DNA from: JAHRAW01 sp028066695
GTDB lineage: Bacteria > Pseudomonadota > Gammaproteobacteria > Arenicellales > Poriferihabitantaceae
Assembly (NCBI GenBank): GCA_963457535.1
Contig: OY734803.1
Location: 434,001 to 498,000 of the forward strand
Length of the DNA stretch: 64,000 bases
Reading direction: 5' to 3'
Below the pieces are notes generated by a model that was not told where the DNA came from, did no database searches, and saw only the letters and a program-made list of their open reading frames with translations. Position numbers and translations under genes: made by a program. Of the stretch, positions 41,080-48,195 are shown one piece after another. Each line of letters begins with the position of its first letter. The stretch's first letter is position 1.

Positions 41080-42395
41080 TTGCGCTCGCGATTTACCGCG
41101 TCGCGCTGGGCTTATTTTTTCCGCTGGTGATTCTGCGGCTGTTGTGGCGCGCGTTGCGCGACCGTCGCTACTTGGAAAAAATGCCGCAGCGATTCGGCGT
41201 CTATGCGCGCGGCGAGGCGCAAAATTATCCGCTGTGGATTCACGCGGTGTCGGTCGGCGAGGTTAATGCGGCCGCGCCGCTGGCGCGACATTTGCTGGCG
41301 CGGCATGCGCATCTGAAAATTCTGATTACCACGATGACGCCGACCGGCGCCGACCGGATTGCGCAGATTTTCGGCGCGGAAGTTTCCGCGGGGCGCGTCG
41401 CGCACCGCTACCTGCCGTATGACTACCCGAGCGCGGCGCGGCGGTTTTTGCGCGCGCATGCGCCGCGTCTGGCGCTGGTGATGGAGACCGAACTCTGGCC
41501 GAATTTGATTGCCGCGTGCGCGCGCGCCGGCGTGCCGATGATGTATGTCAATGTTCGCATGTCGGCGAAATCGCAGCGCGGATACCGCCGGGTGCGCGCG
41601 CTGATTGCGCCGGCGTTGCGGCACATTGAAAAGTTTGCGGTGCAGACCGACGCGGACGCGCGGCGATTGGAGGAACTTGGGGCGCGCGCGGAGACGATTA
41701 CGCAGACCGGCAGCATTAAATTTGACATTGCGCCGCCGGAAGCGGAGGCGGTGGAGGCGATGCGGCGCGGTCTGGTTCGTGCCGGCGGTGAAAAAAAACG
41801 CATGGTGTGGGTTGCCGGCAGCACCCATGACGGCGAGGAGGAATTGGTTTTGGACGCGTTCGCGCAGGTTTGCGAGGTTCTGGAAACGCCGCCGTTATTG
41901 GCGCTGGCGCCGCGGCATCCGCAGCGGTTTGCGGCGGTGTTTCGGTTGTGCGCGCGGCGCGGGTATTCCGCGGTGTTGCGAAGCGCGGCGGACGCGGAGA
42001 CCCAAGTTGCGGAGGGGGCGGACATTTATCTCGCCGACACCATGGGTGAATTGCCCGCATTGTTGGCGGCGGCAGATGTCGCGTTTATCGGCGGGAGTTT
42101 GACGCCGGTTGGCGGGCACAATTTATTGGAGGCGTCGGCGGCCGGAGTGCCGGTGATTTTCGGCATGCATATGCATAACTTCGCGGAGATTGCCGAATTG
42201 GTTTTGCGGCATGAGGCGGGCGCGCAAGTGCGCGGTGAAAAAGAACTCGCGGAAAATGTGCTGCGGTTTTTGCGGGATGAAAAATTGCGGGTTACAACCG
42301 GTCAGCGCGGGAAAAAAATGCTGGCGGAAAACCGCGGCGCGCTGGCAAAAGTTTGCGCGTTGGTGGAGGAAAAGTTGCGCGAACTTTCACTGTGA
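41076..42395 (+). CDS. waaA: 3-deoxy-D-manno-octulosonic acid (Kdo) transferase
   Basis: This 439-residue GT-B glycosyltransferase adds Kdo to lipid IVA at the inner face of the cytoplasmic membrane. It has an N-terminal membrane anchor (LGLFFPLVILRLLWRAL), PLWIHAVSVGEVNAAAPLAR with the catalytic Glu, METELWPNLIAAC and, near the end, FIGGSLTPVGGHNLLEASA. It starts with an ATGA overlap to hemF. The second half is less GC-rich than the first. The stop lies in an exact 11-bp tandem duplication that reaches the end of the convergent pepN gene. Confidence 0.95.
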   Translation: MIALAIYRVALGLFFPLVILRLLWRALRDRRYLEKMPQRFGVYARGEAQNYPLWIHAVSVGEVNAAAPLARHLLARHAHLKILITTMTPTGADRIAQIFGAEVSAGRVAHRYLPYDYPSAARRFLRAHAPRLALVMETELWPNLIAACARAGVPMMYVNVRMSAKSQRGYRRVRALIAPALRHIEKFAVQTDADARRLEELGARAETITQTGSIKFDIAPPEAEAVEAMRRGLVRAGGEKKRMVWVAGSTHDGEEELVLDAFAQVCEVLETPPLLALAPRHPQRFAAVFRLCARRGYSAVLRSAADAETQVAEGADIYLADTMGELPALLAAADVAFIGGSLTPVGGHNLLEASAAGVPVIFGMHMHNFAEIAELVLRHEAGAQVRGEKELAENVLRFLRDEKLRVTTGQRGKKMLAENRGALAKVCALVEEKLRELSL

Positions 42396-42406
42396 TTTCA
42401 CTGTGA
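42385..42406. repeat. Exact 11-bp tandem duplication between waaA and pepN
   Basis: TTTCACTGTGA occurs twice in direct succession (42385-42395 and 42396-42406). The first copy contains the waaA stop codon, and the second fills the whole gap to the pepN stop. There is no terminator hairpin. Confidence 0.9.
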
Positions 42407-45049
42407 CTATTTCGCCAGACTTTTCTCGACAATCTCGGCGACATCGGGAGACAATTTCGGCAGTTTTGCAATCGCCTGCAATTCGGCGCGCATTTGTTTT
42501 TTCAGGGCGGGCGCGTATTTTTTCCACGCGGTGAAACTTGAGGCAAGGCGCGCCGCGACTTGCGGGTTGGTGGCGTCCAGTTTTGCGACCCACTTCCCGA
42601 CCAATTTGTAGCCGGCGCCGTCGGCGGCGTGAAAGCCGAGCGGGTTGGCGTGGCTGAAAGCCAGGAGGAGCGAATAGATTTTGTTCGGGTTGCTTGCGTC
42701 AAAGGCCGGGTGGCGCGTCAATTTTTGCACACGCGCGGCCGCGCCGGGCTGCGGCGCGCAGGCCTGAATGCGCAGCCATTTATTGACCGGCAATTTTTCG
42801 TCGCGGTGGCGCGCGTAAAAAGTTTCCAGAAACTCGGCGCGGCGCGGGCTTTTGGAATGCGCGAGCGCGGACAAGGCGGCGATGGATTCGGTCATGCAGC
42901 GCGCGCTGGTGAAAAGTTCGGCGGCGATTTGGTGGCCGGCCGGGGTGTCGGGCGCGATCAGGTAATTCAAACACGCGCACTGCAAACGGCGCGCGGCGAT
43001 TTGCGCGGCGGTAATTTTTCCCGTCTGTTTTTGCCGGCAATTTTCGTAGAGCGCGGAAAGTTGCGGCGCGAATTCGCGGGCGAGTTCGCGTTTCAAATCG
43101 CGGCGGACGCGGGAGATTTTTGCCGGGTCAATCACTTTGAGTTGCTCGGCGATGTAGTCGTGGCCGGGCAATTCCATCAGTTTTGCATGCAGCGCCGGGT
43201 TTTTTGCCGCGCCTTCCAGCATTGCGCCAAAAGCGCCGCGCAAAATTGCCGACGGTTTTTTTTCGCCGCGGGTTTTGAGGGCGGCGAGGAGGTGGCGCAT
43301 GAACAGTTTTTGCCCGGCTTCCCACCTGCAAAAGGCGTCGTCGTCGTGGGCGAGCAATTCGGCGAGTTCGTTTTCGGACATTTCCAAATGCAATTCCACC
43401 GGCGCGCTGAAACCGCGCAACAATGACACCGCCGGTTTTTCGGGGAGGTTTTCAAAGGTGAATTTTTGCCGGGCGCGGGACAGCACCAGCAATTCTTCGC
43501 GGACTTTTTTGCCGCCGGCGAAAAACGCGGCGCGCAGCGGGATTACCAGCGGCAATTTTCGCGCCTGCCCGGGAGTGGGCGCGCAGGTTTGTTTCAGCGA
43601 AATTGCGAGTTGCGCGCGTTTTGCATCGTGCAAAACCTCGGCGAAAACATGCGGCGTGCCGGCCTGCGAATACCAGCGCTTAAATGCGCGCAGGTTTTTT
43701 CCCGAGGATTTTTCCATGGCCGCGACAAAATCATCGGTGGTCGCGGCTTTTCCGTCGTGTTTTGCAAAATACAAATCCGCGCCCTTGCGGAATTTTTTCG
43801 CGCCGAGGAGGGTGCGCAGCATGCGAATCACTTCGGCGCCTTTTTCATAGACGGTGGCGGTGTAAAAGTTGTTGATCTCGGCGTAGGATTGCGGGCGCAC
43901 CGGGTGCGCCATCGGTCCCGCATCCTCGCGGAATTGGTGGTTGCGCAGGCCGGCGGCGTCTTCAATGCGCTTGACATCGCCGCCGGAATTGTCCGCGGAA
44001 AATTCGCCGGCGCAAAATTGCTGTTCGCGGAACACGGTGAAACCTTCCTTGAGGCTCAGTTGAAACCAGTCGCGGCAGGTTACGCGGTTGCCCGACCAGT
44101 TGTGGAAATATTCGTGCGCGACCACCGCTTCCACGTTTTCAAAATCGCCGTCGGTGGCGAGCGCGGGGTCGGCGAGGACATATTGTGCGTTGAAAATGTT
44201 GAGGCTCTTGTTTTCCATCGCGCCCATGTTGAAGTCGTCCACCACGGCGAGGTTGAAAACATCCAGATCGTATTCGCGCCCGTAGGCGGTTTCGTCCCAG
44301 GCGAAGGCGCGCTTGAGCGCGTTCATCGCGTATGCGCATTTGCCGATGTCGCGCGCGCCGGCGTAAATTCGCAGCGCGACTCGCCGGCCGGAGGCGGTGG
44401 TGAAATGGTCCTGCTTGTGCGCGAGATCGCCGGCGACCACCGCGAAAAGATAGGTCGGCTTGGGAAACGGGTCGTGCCATTTGGCGAAATGCATTCCCTT
44501 TTTTTCCGGGCAGTTTCCGCTCGCGATTAAATTTCCGTTGCTCAGCAAAACCGGCAGCGTTTTTTTGTCGGCGCGCAAAGTTACGGTGTAGACGCCGAGG
44601 TTGTCGGGGCGGTCGATTGCCGGGGTGATGCGGCGAAAACCTTCGGCTTCGCATTGCGTGCACAAAATGCCGCCGCTGCGGTAGAGGCCGCTTAAGGCGG
44701 TGTTTTTTTCGGGGGAAATGGTGTTTTCAATTTCCAGGGAAAATTCGCGGGCAATTTTCGCGGGAAGATTGATCCGCAGTTTTTCACCGGCAAATTTCCA
44801 TTCCACCGGCGCGCCATTAATTTGCACCTTCTCAATGCGCATTTCCTCCGCGTCCAATTCCAATTTTCCGCTTGCATTTTTTCCGGCGCGGCGGACGCGG
44901 TGGCGGGCGCGGATTTTGCTCTCGGCGGCGGCGAGGTCAAACACCAGGTCGCTTTTCGTTATGAAAAACGCCGGCGGGCGGTAATCGGCGAGGCGAACGC
45001 GCTTCGCCGGTTTTTTGCGGGGATTTTTTGCGGACATTTTTGCGGGCAT
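42407..45049 (-). CDS. pepN: Aminopeptidase N
   Basis: This 880-residue M1-family zinc aminopeptidase (from the start chosen here) removes N-terminal residues from peptides in the cytoplasm. Substrate-binding GAMEN appears in FNMGAMENKSLNIF. The zinc site is HEYFHNWSGNRVT, with His312, Glu313 and His316, followed by the third ligand in LKEGFTVFREQQF. The frame is open to 45130, but that would overlap fdxA by 47 bases. ATG at 45049 gives a length like E. coli (870); ATG at 45037 is also possible. The first 20 residues (MPAKMSAKNPRKKPAK) are encoded by the dispersed A-tract repeat. Confidence 0.93.
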   Translation of the reverse strand: MPAKMSAKNPRKKPAKRVRLADYRPPAFFITKSDLVFDLAAAESKIRARHRVRRAGKNASGKLELDAEEMRIEKVQINGAPVEWKFAGEKLRINLPAKIAREFSLEIENTISPEKNTALSGLYRSGGILCTQCEAEGFRRITPAIDRPDNLGVYTVTLRADKKTLPVLLSNGNLIASGNCPEKKGMHFAKWHDPFPKPTYLFAVVAGDLAHKQDHFTTASGRRVALRIYAGARDIGKCAYAMNALKRAFAWDETAYGREYDLDVFNLAVVDDFNMGAMENKSLNIFNAQYVLADPALATDGDFENVEAVVAHEYFHNWSGNRVTCRDWFQLSLKEGFTVFREQQFCAGEFSADNSGGDVKRIEDAAGLRNHQFREDAGPMAHPVRPQSYAEINNFYTATVYEKGAEVIRMLRTLLGAKKFRKGADLYFAKHDGKAATTDDFVAAMEKSSGKNLRAFKRWYSQAGTPHVFAEVLHDAKRAQLAISLKQTCAPTPGQARKLPLVIPLRAAFFAGGKKVREELLVLSRARQKFTFENLPEKPAVSLLRGFSAPVELHLEMSENELAELLAHDDDAFCRWEAGQKLFMRHLLAALKTRGEKKPSAILRGAFGAMLEGAAKNPALHAKLMELPGHDYIAEQLKVIDPAKISRVRRDLKRELAREFAPQLSALYENCRQKQTGKITAAQIAARRLQCACLNYLIAPDTPAGHQIAAELFTSARCMTESIAALSALAHSKSPRRAEFLETFYARHRDEKLPVNKWLRIQACAPQPGAAARVQKLTRHPAFDASNPNKIYSLLLAFSHANPLGFHAADGAGYKLVGKWVAKLDATNPQVAARLASSFTAWKKYAPALKKQMRAELQAIAKLPKLSPDVAEIVEKSLAK

Positions 45050-45085
45050 TTTTGAAGGGGACTTTTCCGCGGCGATTTTTAAATC
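45000..45085 (-). repeat. A-tract tandem repeats at the pepN start
   Basis: On the minus strand, units such as AAAAATGCCCGC, AAAAATGTCCGC and AAAAAATCCCCGC follow one another from the fdxA stop into the pepN coding region. The units of 12 bases keep the pepN frame and give its Lys/Pro/Ala-rich N-terminus. Confidence 0.75.
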
Positions 45086-45407
45086 ACCGCTCCAAGTATT
45101 CCAACTTGTCTTTTTTGCCGGCCCATTCATCGGCGTCGGGCGGCGCGGGTTTCATTTCGCTGATGACCGGCCAGTTTTGGCTGAGTTCGGCGTTCAGTTT
45201 CAAAAAGTGCCGCTGCTCTTCGGGCAGGTCGTCCTCGGAGTAAATCGCGTCCACCGGGCATTCCGGCACGCACAAACTGCAGTCAATGCATTCCTCCGGG
45301 TCAATGACCAGAAAGTTCGGCCCCTCGTGGAAGCAGTCCACCGGGCAGACCTCCACGCAGTCGGTGTATTTGCAGCGGATGCAGGAATCTACGACAACAT
45401 AGGTCAT
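45084..45407 (-). CDS. fdxA: 7Fe-8S ferredoxin FdxA
   Basis: This 107-residue ferredoxin carries a [3Fe-4S] and a [4Fe-4S] cluster. It begins TYVVVDSCIRCKYTDCVEVC, where the cluster Cys pattern is that of the Azotobacter type, and continues CIDCSLCVPECPVDAI. The C-terminal tail (DADEWAGKKDKLEYL) is also typical of FdxA from proteobacteria. It is an electron carrier of unassigned partner, often encoded near mutS, as here. Confidence 0.96.
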   Translation of the reverse strand: MTYVVVDSCIRCKYTDCVEVCPVDCFHEGPNFLVIDPEECIDCSLCVPECPVDAIYSEDDLPEEQRHFLKLNAELSQNWPVISEMKPAPPDADEWAGKKDKLEYLER

Positions 45408-45462
45408 TTTCGGGCGCTCAATCGGGGGGCGATTGCCAATGGGAAACGGGGGGAGGCGCGCA

Positions 45463-45468
45463 TTATAG
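45463..45468 (-). promoter_or_regulatory. -10 element for fdxA
   Basis: On the minus strand TATAAT lies 56 bases before the fdxA start. The -35 position falls in the A/T end of the neighbouring terminator and is not a good match. Confidence 0.4.
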
Positions 45469-45480
45469 CGCGGGCGGGCG

Positions 45481-45511
45481 AAAAAAAAACCGGCGCCGCG
45501 AGGCGCCGGTT
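45481..45511 (-). terminator. Rho-independent terminator after the Tsx-like gene
   Basis: The perfect 10-bp stem AACCGGCGCC/GGCGCCGGTT (45488-45497 and 45502-45511) has a 4-base loop. On the minus strand it is followed by a run of T (complement of 45481-45489). It ends 14 bases from the stop of the Tsx-like gene. Confidence 0.9.
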
Positions 45512-45525
45512 TTGGGTTGCGGCGC

Positions 45526-46413
45526 TCAGAAGTGCCACTTGACGAGAACATTCGGGTTGTTCTCGTTCCATCCATCCACACCGAACTTGCTGTTCCACAT
45601 CACCCATTCCACGCCGACCCAGAGTTTCTTCGCCTCATAGCCGAACATGCTGCCGAAATCCATTTTGAGTTGCGGCGTGAAGTTCAGGCTGTTTTCGGCT
45701 TTGGTGGCGATGGGATTGCTCGGGTCAACGGTTTCAAAGTCAAAACCGGTGGCGTAGTCCATGAACCCGTCAAAACGCATCATGTCGTTCAGGAAGTCAA
45801 AACGCCAGGTCACGGTCAGTTGCTGGTTGTCCGGACGACTGCGGGGGAACAGTCCAGTGGCAAAACCCTGGGCGCCGGTGGTTTGGTCAAGAGCCTGGTC
45901 GTCGTTCAGTCGGTGATACAGAATCACATTGAAGAAAGACGCGCCGGGAACCGCGAGGTTTGCGCCAACCCCCAACAGGATGTTCTCAAAAGAGTTGCCG
46001 TTGCTTCGGTTGAAGGTTGCATCTTGGCCGTTGTCGTCGCGACCGATCTCAACCTGGCCGCTGGCGTACACATTTTTGATGAAGCCGCCCGGCTTCATGA
46101 AGTTGTAGTTCGCCGAAGCCTCGCCATACAGCGCGTCGTTGGGGTAGTCGCTGTCGCGGCTGAACAGGCGGTCAACGAACAGAAAAGTGCCGCCCCAGTC
46201 GTGGCCGCTGGCGTGTTCAAAGGTGATGACTCGGCGTTTCTCGGCTTGCGTTTGCGGCGCATTCGGAAGTGCCTGCGGGTCATAGTTGTTCCCTTGCAGA
46301 TACGTGAGAGAAAAGTCCTGCCAAATCATCTTGGCGGACGCGCTTGACGCTGCGAAAAACAGCGGCGCGGACAGCAATGCCACCGCGAATTGCTTCAGTT
46401 TGTTGCTGGACAT
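45526..46413 (-). CDS. Tsx-like nucleoside-specific outer-membrane channel
   Basis: This 295-residue protein has a signal peptide at residues 1-27 (FAVALLSAPLFFAASSASA) and a beta-barrel pattern of alternating aromatic strands, ending in a C-terminal Phe (VKWHF) as expected for BAM substrates. KMIWQDFSLTYLQGNNYDP and KLWVGVEWVMWNSKFGVDG resemble the Tsx/OmpK-type channel family. The next gene upstream is an NCS2 nucleobase permease, which supports a role in nucleoside or base uptake. The start at 46413 is favoured by AAAGGGG. The gene is less GC-rich than its neighbours. It has its own promoter and terminator. Confidence 0.82.
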   Translation of the reverse strand: MSSNKLKQFAVALLSAPLFFAASSASAKMIWQDFSLTYLQGNNYDPQALPNAPQTQAEKRRVITFEHASGHDWGGTFLFVDRLFSRDSDYPNDALYGEASANYNFMKPGGFIKNVYASGQVEIGRDDNGQDATFNRSNGNSFENILLGVGANLAVPGASFFNVILYHRLNDDQALDQTTGAQGFATGLFPRSRPDNQQLTVTWRFDFLNDMMRFDGFMDYATGFDFETVDPSNPIATKAENSLNFTPQLKMDFGSMFGYEAKKLWVGVEWVMWNSKFGVDGWNENNPNVLVKWHF

Positions 46414-46482
46414 GAGTGTTACCCCTTTGCGTTGGTTGAGAAAAGGAATGCGGAAAAGTCTTGGGAAAAGCATGGAAACCGG

Positions 46483-46511
46483 AGTATACCCGGAATGAAA
46501 AACGCGCGCAA
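46483..46511 (-). promoter_or_regulatory. Sigma-70 promoter for the Tsx-like gene
   Basis: On the minus strand, TTGCGC (46511-46506) and TATACT (46488-46483) are 17 bases apart. The -35 half overlaps the terminator arm of the upstream permease gene. Confidence 0.6.
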
Positions 46512-46539
46512 GGACCGCCTCGGGCCGCCCTTGCGCGCG
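46498..46539 (-). terminator. Rho-independent terminator after the NCS2 permease gene
   Basis: On the minus strand, CGCGCGCAAGG (46539-46529) pairs with CCTTGCGCGCG (46513-46503) across a 15-base loop, then TTTTT follows. The stem is a perfect 11 bp. Confidence 0.88.
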
Positions 46540-46544
46540 GAACT

Positions 46545-47915
46545 TCATGCCATCGCCGAAGCGCGCTCGCCCTCCTCCTTGGGCAGAACCAGATTCAAAA
46601 CGATGGCGAGGAACGCCGCCGGCAGCAGGCCGGAAGTCATCAGCACTTTCATCGTGCCCGGCAGATACTGCACCGCCTGCGGCACCATCTGCAGGCCGAG
46701 GCCGATGGAAAGCGAGATGGCGAAGATCATCATGTTGCGGCGGTTCCAGTTGACGTCGGAGAGCATGTTGACGCCGGCCGAGGCGACCATGCCGAACATG
46801 ACGATGACGCCGCCGCCGAGCACCTCAATCGGCACCGTGGAAATCGCCGCGCCGACCTTGGGAATCAGCCCGCAGACGATGAGGAAGACGGCGCCGATGG
46901 TGGCGACATGGCGGCTCATCACGCCGGTCATGGCGACCAGCCCGACATTCTGCGAAAACGAGGTGTTGGGCAGCCCGCCGAAAATGCCGGCGACCGCGCT
47001 GCCGACGCCGTCGGCGTAGGTGGCGCCGCGCACTTCCTCGTCGGTGGCTTCGCGCCCGGCGCCGCCTTTGGCGATGCCGGAAACATCGCCGACCGTTTCC
47101 ACCGCGGAAACCAGCGACATGAAGCCGAAGCCGACTATGGCGGCGACGCTGAACTCAAAGCCGAACACGAACGGATTCGGCAATGCGAACCAGGAGGCGC
47201 GGCCGATGTTGCCGAAGTTCACCATGCCGAGCATGACCGCGACAATGTAGCCGGCGATGAGCCCGAGCAGCACCGCGGCCATGGAGATGATGCCGCGGGT
47301 GAAGAACTTGAGGAGGTAGGTGACCACGATGACCAGGCCGGCGATGGACCAGTTGAGCGCGCCGCCGAATTCGGGCGCGGCCATCTGGAAATCGGCGGCG
47401 CCGCCGGCGGCGTATTTGACGCCGACTTGAATCAGGTAGAGGCCGATCATGACGATGATGAGGCCGGTGACCAGCGGCGGCAGCGCGAAGCGAATGCGGC
47501 CGACGAAGGGCGCGAGGGCGGTGTGAATCAGGCCGCCGACCAGAACGCCGCACATCAGCGCGGCCATGGCGTCAACGCCCTTGCCCGCGACCAGCGGCAC
47601 CATGATCGGCACGAAGGCGAAACTGGTGCCCTGCACAATCGGCAAACGCGCGCCGATGGGGCCCATGCCGATGGTTTGCAGCAGCGTGGCGACGCCGGCA
47701 AACAGCATGGACATTTGGATCATGTAAATCAAACTGGGGAAGTCCGGCGAATTGGAGCCGAACCCAAAACCGGCGGCGCCGGCGACGATGATCGCCGGGG
47801 TGACATTGCTGACGAACATCGCGAGAATGTGCTGGATGCCAAGCGGAATCGCCTGCGGAAGCGGCGGCGTCCAGTTCGGGTTGCGCAGTTGTTCCGGGGT
47901 GCCGATGGATTGCAT
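46545..47915 (-). CDS. NCS2-family xanthine/uracil permease
   Basis: This 456-residue inner-membrane nucleobase:cation symporter has about 14 membrane segments. QGTSFAFVPIMVPL matches the NCS2 TM3 region. SAVETVGDVSGIAKGG carries the conserved Glu of TM8, and GGLPNTSFSQNVGLVAMTGV is the TM10 signature. The ETxGD pattern is of the purine (xanthine/urate) type more than the uracil type. The start at 47915 follows GGAGGA. The open frame runs to 48173 through the repeat block but has no support. It pairs with the Tsx-like channel. Confidence 0.93.
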   Translation of the reverse strand: MQSIGTPEQLRNPNWTPPLPQAIPLGIQHILAMFVSNVTPAIIVAGAAGFGFGSNSPDFPSLIYMIQMSMLFAGVATLLQTIGMGPIGARLPIVQGTSFAFVPIMVPLVAGKGVDAMAALMCGVLVGGLIHTALAPFVGRIRFALPPLVTGLIIVMIGLYLIQVGVKYAAGGAADFQMAAPEFGGALNWSIAGLVIVVTYLLKFFTRGIISMAAVLLGLIAGYIVAVMLGMVNFGNIGRASWFALPNPFVFGFEFSVAAIVGFGFMSLVSAVETVGDVSGIAKGGAGREATDEEVRGATYADGVGSAVAGIFGGLPNTSFSQNVGLVAMTGVMSRHVATIGAVFLIVCGLIPKVGAAISTVPIEVLGGGVIVMFGMVASAGVNMLSDVNWNRRNMMIFAISLSIGLGLQMVPQAVQYLPGTMKVLMTSGLLPAAFLAIVLNLVLPKEEGERASAMA

Positions 47916-47934
47916 GGTGTTCCTCCGGTGAGGT

Positions 47935-48190
47935 GGGTTGATTGGGTTTGTCAGGGAATTTTGGTGGGACTTTTTTGCGGCGGGAATCCGGGCCGGCCGG
48001 GCGCGCCGTCGGCGGTTTTTATAGCGGATTTCGGGGGGGTTGTCAATAGCGGATTTTTGGCGCGAATATTGACTTTTCGCGGGGATTTTCGGGGAGGCGG
48101 GGGTTTCAAGGGGGATTTTTCGCGGGGGTTTTGATGGGCTTTTGAGGAGGGATTTTCCGCGGGGATTTTGCAAATTTGCGGCAAATTCGC
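47935..48190 (-). repeat. A-tract tandem repeats between the NCS2 permease and mutS
   Basis: On the minus strand, units such as AAAATCCCCGCGG, AAAATCCCTCCTC and AAAAATCCCCCTTG fill most of the gap between mutS (stop at 48196) and the permease promoter. The region from the promoter to the permease start is ordinary, with no riboswitch recognised. Confidence 0.7.
48018..48046 (-). promoter_or_regulatory. Sigma-70 promoter for the NCS2 permease
   Basis: On the minus strand, a perfect TTGACA (48046-48041) and TATAAA (48023-48018) are 17 bases apart. The leader to the start codon is about 95 bases. It lies inside the A-tract repeat block. Confidence 0.75.
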
Positions 48191-48195
48191 CGCGG

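Noticed and set aside
47916..48017. Possible purine or xanthine riboswitch in the leader of the NCS2 permease
   Set aside because: The roughly 95-base leader shows no conserved aptamer core that I can recognise and no terminator or sequestering hairpin.
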